This document shows, piece after piece, positions 58,688-64,000 of a stretch of 64,000 bases of DNA; position 1 is the stretch's first letter, and each line of letters begins with the position of its first letter. The position numbers and the translations under genes were made by a program. The DNA is taken from positions 434,001 to 498,000 of the forward strand of contig NZ_AP022600.1 in assembly GCF_010725885.1 (NCBI RefSeq), given 5' to 3'. The stretch comes from Mycolicibacterium tokaiense. Lineage in GTDB: Bacteria; Actinomycetota; Actinomycetes; Mycobacteriales; Mycobacteriaceae. The notes under the pieces were generated by a model that had not been told where the DNA came from, did not search any database, and saw only the letters and a program-made list of their open reading frames with translations.

Positions 58688-59815
58688 TCAGCGCCCCTGG
58701 TCCCAACGGTACGGAGCGATCAGTGGATTCGCGCGGGTGTACGGGCTGGGCAGCTGACCGATGGTGCGGCCCCACTGCAGTTCCAGCTCGGTCAAATCGC
58801 CTTCCCAACGCGTTCCGGTGAAGAAGCCGCTGTCGATGCGGCTGAGCGTCAGATCGAAGACCAGGCTCAGGTTGCCGTAGTCGCCGCGCATCCAGTTACT
58901 GATGGTTTCTTTCGGCCACGGGAAGGTCGGAAAGAAGCTCAGCGAGCGGGTGAGTGCGGGCCCGGCGTCGGCCAGCGACTGCAGGACCGGTCCCAGGTCC
59001 TTGAGTTCCTGGACCAGTGCCTCGCGGGTCTGGTTCGTCGAGTCGGCGGCAAAGGCACTGAACTTGCCCAGCTGCACCAGCGCCTCGGACAGCTGGTTGC
59101 GCTGATCCTTGAGCACATCCAGGGCATCGGGGATGGTGCGCAGCGCTTCGTCGACCACCGGCTTCTGCTCGGCGATCTGTCCCACCAGACTGTTCAGACT
59201 CTCGGCCGCGGCGATGATGTCGTTCTTCTGATCGTTGTTGTACGCGATGAACCTGTCCAGCTGTTCGATCAGCGAGCGCAGATCGGCCTCCCGGCCGGTG
59301 AAGGCGGTGCTCAGTTCCAACGTGATGTCCTGGACCTGCGAGATACCGCCCCCGTTGAGGACCAGCGACACCGCCGCCAGCGTCTGCTCGGTGGTCGGAT
59401 AGGCCCCCGCCGACGACAGCGGGATCATCGATCCCTCCGTCAGACGACCCTCCGGCGCAACGTCTTTGGGTGGCGCCAGTTCGATGTGCAGGGACCCGAG
59501 CAGGCTCGTCTGCCCCACCGTGGCGGTGGCGTTGGCCGGCAACTGGACGTTCTCGTTCAGGGTCATCGTCACCAGCGCATGCCAGCCCTGGCGTTCGATC
59601 TTGCTGACGTTGCCCACCGTGACGTCACCCACCCGCACCCGCGAGTTCTGCTCGATGTTGTCGACGTCGGGCATCTGCGCGGTGATGGTGAACGCACCGG
59701 GACCACTGCCCTCGGTGCCCGGCATGGGCAGCGAGTTCAGGCCCGTCCACCCGCCGCAGCCCGAGAGCAGCAGCGCTCCGGCAGATGCGGTCGCCACGGC
59801 AACTGTGCGTCTCAT
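58688..59815 (-). CDS. mceE: MceE, Mce lipoprotein
   Basis: A 375-residue lipoprotein. The signal peptide ends with the lipobox LLLSGC (Cys at about residue 20). An MlaD-type domain follows (FTITAQMPDVDNIEQNSRVRVGDVTVGNVSKI, LLGSLHIELAP) then a helical tail. The start at 59815 overlaps the mceD stop by ATGA; a longer frame from 59995 would mask the signal peptide. MceE is the lipid-anchored member of the hexameric Mce importer, the LprK/LprN position. Confidence 0.92.
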   Translation of the reverse strand: MRRTVAVATASAGALLLSGCGGWTGLNSLPMPGTEGSGPGAFTITAQMPDVDNIEQNSRVRVGDVTVGNVSKIERQGWHALVTMTLNENVQLPANATATVGQTSLLGSLHIELAPPKDVAPEGRLTEGSMIPLSSAGAYPTTEQTLAAVSLVLNGGGISQVQDITLELSTAFTGREADLRSLIEQLDRFIAYNNDQKNDIIAAAESLNSLVGQIAEQKPVVDEALRTIPDALDVLKDQRNQLSEALVQLGKFSAFAADSTNQTREALVQELKDLGPVLQSLADAGPALTRSLSFFPTFPWPKETISNWMRGDYGNLSLVFDLTLSRIDSGFFTGTRWEGDLTELELQWGRTIGQLPSPYTRANPLIAPYRWDQGR

Positions 59816-61146
59816 GAGCCACCTCCGGGCACCATCAGTCCGGGCAACCCGGCCGCGGGGTCGGTCGGCACCGCTTCGGCGGCCAACGGCGACGTGGGGG
59901 CCGGGGCCGGCGCGCTCTCGGCCGGCAGCGGAGCCACCGGCGCAGGTGCAGGCGCGGCCGGCGGCGTCGGCGGGATGTAGTCCGGTCGCAGCCAATCTTC
60001 GCTGAAGGTCACCTCATTGGGCCGTGCCTGGGTGCCGACGAACAGGTTCTGACCGATCGGCAGGAAGTTGTACTGCCTGTTCTTGACGATCGGCGCCAGG
60101 TACTGCACACACAGCTTCGACGACTGCTCGGCACCCATCCGGGAGGCTGCCTGGATGGCGCCGCACAGGAACGAGATCGGGTTGGAGAAGTTGTTGATGG
60201 CGAGCACGCTGGTGGCCGCACCCTGAGCAGGTTGGTAGATGTTGACGTAGTTCTGCAGCGTGTTCGGCGCGATGTGCAGCAACTGCTCCACGTCGTCGAG
60301 GTTGTCGTTGAGGATCGACGTCACCGCGGCCAGCTTGTCCGACGTGGTGCCCAGGGTCTCGCGGTTCTCGGCCACGAACGACTGGACCTCACCTACTGCG
60401 GTGTTCAGATCGCGGATGGCCGACGAGATCTCGTCGGGATCATCGGTCAGCAGACCGGTGACGTCGGCCAGGTTCTGGTTGAGCTGGCGCATCAGGTCGG
60501 TGCTGTCCTGCAGCGCCGAGACCAGGATCGACAGGTTGCGCACGGTGGAGAAGATGTCCGTGGAACGGTCACCGAGCGCCGAGAACGCCTGCGACAGCTT
60601 GATCACGGTGTCGCGGATGTTGGCGCCCTGGCCCCGCAGGTTGTCCGCCGCGGTGTTGATGGCCGAGCCCAGCGTGCTCACTCCGCCGGGTTCGGTGGGT
60701 TGCAGGGTTTCGGTGAGCCGCTCCAGCTGCATCCGGAAGGTGTCGTACTCCACCGGCACCGCGGTGCGCTCGAGCGGGATCACGGAGTCGGACTCCAACA
60801 CCGGGCCCCCGGTGTAGGCCGGGGTCAGCTGAATGGCGCGGCCGGTGACCAGTGCCGGCGACAGGATGGCGGCCATCGCATCGGCGGGCACGTCGTGGCT
60901 GCTGTCGTACCAGAACGAGATCTTGACCCGCTCGGGCTCCGGTTCGATCTTGTCGATCTTGCCGACCGTCACACCGAGGATCTTCACGTCGTCGCCGACG
61001 AAGATGCCGTTGCTGTTGGCGAAGTACCCCACCACGTTGGTGCGGTTGGCGGGACCGCCTGGCCGCAGCAGCACAGCGATTCCCGCGATCAGGATCAGCA
61101 CCATCACGATGCCGACGCCGATTCTGGAGTTCCTGGAGAGCGTCAC
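59812..61146 (-). CDS. mceD: MceD, Mce lipid-import subunit
   Basis: A 444-residue protein with one transmembrane helix (IGVGIVMVLILIAGIAVLL), an MlaD-type domain (VVGYFANSNGIFVGDDVKILGVTVGKI) and a helical tail (about 120-300), then a Pro/Ala-rich end. It overlaps both neighbours by 4 bases. Part of the Mce complex that imports lipids or steroids across the cell envelope with the YrbE permeases, which lie off the window. Confidence 0.92.
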   Translation of the reverse strand: MTLSRNSRIGVGIVMVLILIAGIAVLLRPGGPANRTNVVGYFANSNGIFVGDDVKILGVTVGKIDKIEPEPERVKISFWYDSSHDVPADAMAAILSPALVTGRAIQLTPAYTGGPVLESDSVIPLERTAVPVEYDTFRMQLERLTETLQPTEPGGVSTLGSAINTAADNLRGQGANIRDTVIKLSQAFSALGDRSTDIFSTVRNLSILVSALQDSTDLMRQLNQNLADVTGLLTDDPDEISSAIRDLNTAVGEVQSFVAENRETLGTTSDKLAAVTSILNDNLDDVEQLLHIAPNTLQNYVNIYQPAQGAATSVLAINNFSNPISFLCGAIQAASRMGAEQSSKLCVQYLAPIVKNRQYNFLPIGQNLFVGTQARPNEVTFSEDWLRPDYIPPTPPAAPAPAPVAPLPAESAPAPAPTSPLAAEAVPTDPAAGLPGLMVPGGGS

Positions 61147-62510
61147 TGTCCACCTCCGGGAGCGGCGGGCGCGGCCGGGGCCGGGACCTGACCGGGGGCC
61201 GGGACGGCCACCGGCGCGACCGACGGCACCGGGGTGGTGGCAATTCCCGGCGGAGCGGCGGCCGGAGGTCCGGGCGGCGGGCCGCCGGGGGCCGGGGCCG
61301 GGCCGGGATCGCGGAACGGATAGCAGCCGGTGGGGCCGGGCAGCGGGATGCCGGGCGGGCCGCAGCCCTGGTCGCCCGGATTGCCGGTGATGGCGTCGGG
61401 CAGGTTGAGTCTGGGATCGCCACCTTGGCCGGTACGCGGGAACGGCACCGGCAGCGCGGGGGTACCCGGCTGACCGATCTGCGGGTCGACGAGTTCGGTG
61501 GGCAGCAGGGTGTTCGGGTCGAGTCCGAGATCGGAGAACGCGGCGTCGATGAACGGCTGGCTGAACTGCCCGGGGATCAGGTTGGCGATGTAGGACTTGA
61601 AGAACGGCCCCGCGGCCACCGATTCGCCGAGCGCCATCGCATAGGTGGACAGCATGTTGATCGACTTGGCCACCCGGTCCTTGCGGTTCTCGATGGTGGC
61701 CAGCACACCGTTGAGCTTGTCCAGCGCGGGCCGCATGGTGGCGCGGTTCTCGTCGATGAAGCCGACCAGCTGCTGGCTCAGCGCCGAGATGTTGTTCGAG
61801 ATCTGGTCCAGAGCGCTGCTCTGCGTCTGCAATTCGGCCAACAGCGCGTTGGTGTTGGCGATCAGCGAGACCACCTGGTCGCTGCGCTCGGCCAGTACGG
61901 TGGTGGCCTTGTTGGCATTGCCCAGCAGCTCGCGCAGCTGCGCGTCGCGGGCATTGAGCGTCTCGGAGAACCGGGCCACGCCTTCGACGGCCAGCCGCAG
62001 GTCCGGCGGGGTCTCGGAGAAGGTCTCCGAGAGCACCCGCAGTGAATCCGAGAGCTGGTTGGTGTTCAGGCCGCTGATGGTGGTGGTGAGATCGCCGAGA
62101 GCATCCGGGAGTTCGTAGGGCGGGGTGGTGCGATCGGTCGGGATGGGCCCTTCGAGCTGGCCGTCGCCGCGCGGGGTGATCTCCAGGAACTTGGCTCCCA
62201 GAAGGCTTTTCGTCTTGATGGCCGCTTCGGCGCGGTCACCGAGGCGAACGTTGTCGGCGACGTTGAAGCTGATCAGCACCTGCGCGCCGTCCAGCTCAAC
62301 ACCGGTCACCTGCCCTACCTGCAATCCGGAGACCTGCACCGGTGAACCGCTGCTCAGGCCACCTGTCTCGGCGAAGTAGGCCGAGTACGAGCTGGCGGAG
62401 TTGATCAGGGGCAGCTTCTTGTAGTTCAGCGCCAACAGCACGATCGCGACGATGCTGACGATCCCGACCAGACCGATGATGAACGCGTTGCGTTCTGCGA
62501 AGGGTTTCAT
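61143..62510 (-). CDS. mceC: MceC, Mce lipid-import subunit
   Basis: A 455-residue protein. The transmembrane helix (AFIIGLVGIVSIVAIVLLALNY) is followed by YSAYFAETGGLSSGSPVQVSGLQVGQVTGVEL, the MlaD domain opening, helices, and a long Pro-rich C-terminus (about 370-455) common in MceC. ATG 62510 overlaps the mceB stop by 4 bases. The Pro-rich tail may reach into the outer envelope. Confidence 0.92.
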   Translation of the reverse strand: MKPFAERNAFIIGLVGIVSIVAIVLLALNYKKLPLINSASSYSAYFAETGGLSSGSPVQVSGLQVGQVTGVELDGAQVLISFNVADNVRLGDRAEAAIKTKSLLGAKFLEITPRGDGQLEGPIPTDRTTPPYELPDALGDLTTTISGLNTNQLSDSLRVLSETFSETPPDLRLAVEGVARFSETLNARDAQLRELLGNANKATTVLAERSDQVVSLIANTNALLAELQTQSSALDQISNNISALSQQLVGFIDENRATMRPALDKLNGVLATIENRKDRVAKSINMLSTYAMALGESVAAGPFFKSYIANLIPGQFSQPFIDAAFSDLGLDPNTLLPTELVDPQIGQPGTPALPVPFPRTGQGGDPRLNLPDAITGNPGDQGCGPPGIPLPGPTGCYPFRDPGPAPAPGGPPPGPPAAAPPGIATTPVPSVAPVAVPAPGQVPAPAAPAAPGGGQ

Positions 62511-63535
62511 CGCGGCGCGCACCTCCCGGTGCTCTGGCCGGCCACCTTCACATACACCGGCTGGCCTCCCTTGCCGTTGAGCTTCAGTGCGATGTCGCAC
62601 AGATAGAAACTGAAGAAGTCGCCGTACATGCCTTGCCTGTTCAGGACCTGGTAGGCATCCGGCAGGGTGTTGAGCAGGTTGTCGAAATAGTCATGATCAG
62701 CCAGCACGATGCCGGCGCTACGATCGGTTTCGGTGATCACCTTCTTCAGCGGCGGGCGCGCCTCCGAGAGCAGCGCGGTGATGGACCCGGCAGCCTCATT
62801 GGTGTAGGCCAGGCCGGTGGCGATCTCATCCCGGCGCTCGGCCAGTCCGGCCACCAGGTCCGACAACGCGGTCACCGCCTTGCCGAACTGATCACTCTGT
62901 CCGGCAAGAGAACCCAGCACGTCGTTGAGGTTCACGATGACCTCGCCGATCAACTGATCACGGTCGGCCAGGGTGTTGGTCAACGAAGCGGTCTGGGTCA
63001 GGAAGGACCCGATGGTCGCCCCCTGGCCCTGTAGTGCGCTGATCAGTTGCCCGGTCAGGGCATTCACCTGGTCGGGATTGAGCGCCTGGAACAGCGGACG
63101 GAAACCGCCGATCAATGCGTCGAGGTCCAGGGCCGGTTCGGTCTGCGCCAGCGGGATGGTGTCTCCGGGACTGAGTGTCCTGGTGCCGCCTGCACCTTCG
63201 ACCAACTGCAGGTAGCGGCCGCCGATGAGGTCGTCGTACCGGATCACCGCCCGACTGCCCTCGGTGAGCACCACCGAGTCCTGGGCGGTGAAGTCCACCA
63301 CCACGGTCGAATCATCCTGGATGGCAAGGTTGGTCACCTTGCCCACCTCCACGCCGGCGATGCGGACGAAATCGTCGGCTTTGAGGCCCGTGACATTGCT
63401 GAACACCGCGCGGTAGCTCTGCTCCTTCTCGAAGCGCAGCTGACCGAACACCGCGAACAGCGAGAACATGCCCAGCAGACAGACAACCAGGAAGATGCCC
63501 AAGCGCCAGATGGCGCCTCCCAGGTTGTCTTTCAC
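62507..63535 (-). CDS. mceB: MceB, Mce lipid-import subunit
   Basis: A 342-residue Mce protein with a transmembrane helix (IFLVVCLLGMFSLFAVFG), the MlaD domain (YRAVFSNVTGLKADDFVRIAGVEVGKV, DDLIGGRYLQLVEG) and a helical tail ending in a short Cys-containing segment (SFYLCDIALKLNG). GTG 63535 with GAGAGG upstream. It follows mceA after 33 bases. Confidence 0.92.
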   Translation of the reverse strand: MKDNLGGAIWRLGIFLVVCLLGMFSLFAVFGQLRFEKEQSYRAVFSNVTGLKADDFVRIAGVEVGKVTNLAIQDDSTVVVDFTAQDSVVLTEGSRAVIRYDDLIGGRYLQLVEGAGGTRTLSPGDTIPLAQTEPALDLDALIGGFRPLFQALNPDQVNALTGQLISALQGQGATIGSFLTQTASLTNTLADRDQLIGEVIVNLNDVLGSLAGQSDQFGKAVTALSDLVAGLAERRDEIATGLAYTNEAAGSITALLSEARPPLKKVITETDRSAGIVLADHDYFDNLLNTLPDAYQVLNRQGMYGDFFSFYLCDIALKLNGKGGQPVYVKVAGQSTGRCAPR

Positions 63536-63568
63536 GGTTACCTCTCGCTGGTGGAACGGACGGGTGGT

Positions 63569-64000
63569 CTAGGAGCCGGGGACGACCGGGTTCGGGGTGG
63601 GTGTCGGCGGCAGCGGCGTCGGGGTCTGCCCGGGAGCCGGAACGAAGAACGGTTCCGATCCCGGCGTCGGCCCCGGATCGCGAGGCTGTCCCGGCGGCGG
63701 CGCCGGCGGCAGGTTGTTCCACAACGGCGTGCCGTCCGGGGCGTACATCCGTGCGCCGTAGGGGTAGTCGCCCGGTTCCGGGATGACCTTGGGCGGATTG
63801 CCGACGTTCGGGCCCGGTGCCGGACCGCCGAACAGGTTGCGCACACTCGGCGGCTCGGGGATGCCGCGTGTGACGGGCAGGTAGTTCGCATAGCCCGGGA
63901 ACCCGATGCCCGGGTTGGGCCGGATGTCGACTCCCCCACCCCAGCCGGTGTTGGTGACCAGCGCACGCACCGGCCAGTTCTGGTCCGGGATGGGCAGCGA
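63569..64000 (-). CDS. mceA: MceA, C-terminal part only (cut by the right edge)
   Basis: About 143 C-terminal residues are visible, beginning before LPIPDQNWPVRALVTNTGWGGG. The Pro-rich tail (VRNLFGGPAPGPNVGNPPK, YGARMYAPDGTPLWNNLPP) is typical of MceA C-termini; the TM helix, MlaD domain and start lie beyond base 64000. The subtype (Mce1-4) cannot be decided from this part. Confidence 0.85.
   Translation of the reverse strand, partial: SLPIPDQNWPVRALVTNTGWGGGVDIRPNPGIGFPGYANYLPVTRGIPEPPSVRNLFGGPAPGPNVGNPPKVIPEPGDYPYGARMYAPDGTPLWNNLPPAPPPGQPRDPGPTPGSEPFFVPAPGQTPTPLPPTPTPNPVVPGS

Overview
The window is G+C-rich actinobacterial DNA, and everything recognisable points to a mycobacterium, probably an environmental or rapid-growing Mycolicibacterium-type species. 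The evidence is a complete ESX (type VII) secretion locus with EccA-E, MycP, EspG, PE and PPE proteins, most of an mce operon with its Mce-associated membrane proteins, a KstR-type operator, and a wax ester synthase-like acyltransferase. No rRNA, tRNA, CRISPR array or insertion sequence was seen.

Layout. (1) 1-4.3 kb: a thiolase cut by the left edge, a small NAD(P)-binding protein, a DUF3556-type membrane protein with a textbook KstR box, and an NrtR-type Nudix/winged-helix regulator. (2) 4.3-7.8 kb: an operon divergent from nrtR, behind two operator-like palindromes, encoding an SPFH/band-7 protein, an NAD kinase-like protein and an NMN adenylyltransferase/methyltransferase fusion. (3) 7.8-9.9 kb: NTF2-like and SDR genes lying between two diverged copies of the same gene junction, which suggests a rearrangement scar. 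(4) 9.9-34.4 kb: a leftward run of 13 tightly packed genes encoding ESX substrates and chaperones: EspC-like, EspA/E-like, PE, PPE, EspG, two Esx proteins, two further helical/WXG proteins, a second EspG, a YbaB-like protein, a small WXG/EspC-like protein and finally a single 5,196-codon gene. (5) 34.6-52.2 kb: the ESX machine (EccA, EccE, EccB, EccC, MycP), with two different EccD paralogues and two MinD-like EspI ATPases, arranged on both strands with three divergent promoter regions. (6) 52.6-53.7 kb: a HEPN/RES-type protein predicted to consume NAD+. (7) 53.7-64 kb: an mce operon read leftward (mceA is cut by the right edge), continuing through two Mce-associated proteins into an alpha/beta hydrolase and a WS/DGAT-like gene.

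The most striking object is the 5,196-residue protein (9859-25449). Its N-terminus is of the CpnT/WXG100-like kind that leads ESX-exported toxins. It then carries, in one chain: a zincin protease, a Nudix domain, a scabin/pierisin-like ADP-ribosyltransferase, an OmpA-like domain, a second zincin, two copies of an OTU-protease plus hydrophobic-membrane module, a DUF1023-type alpha/beta hydrolase and two more OmpA-like domains. It is best read as a giant multi-effector substrate of the neighbouring ESX machine. The locus also duplicates parts that are normally single (EccD, EspG, EspI), which fits a specialised secretion system. NAD-related functions recur across the window (NrtR/NADK/NMNAT cassette, ADP-ribosyltransferase and Nudix in the giant protein, RES protein); whether they are functionally linked is inference. 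All identifications come from reading sequence motifs, without database searches.
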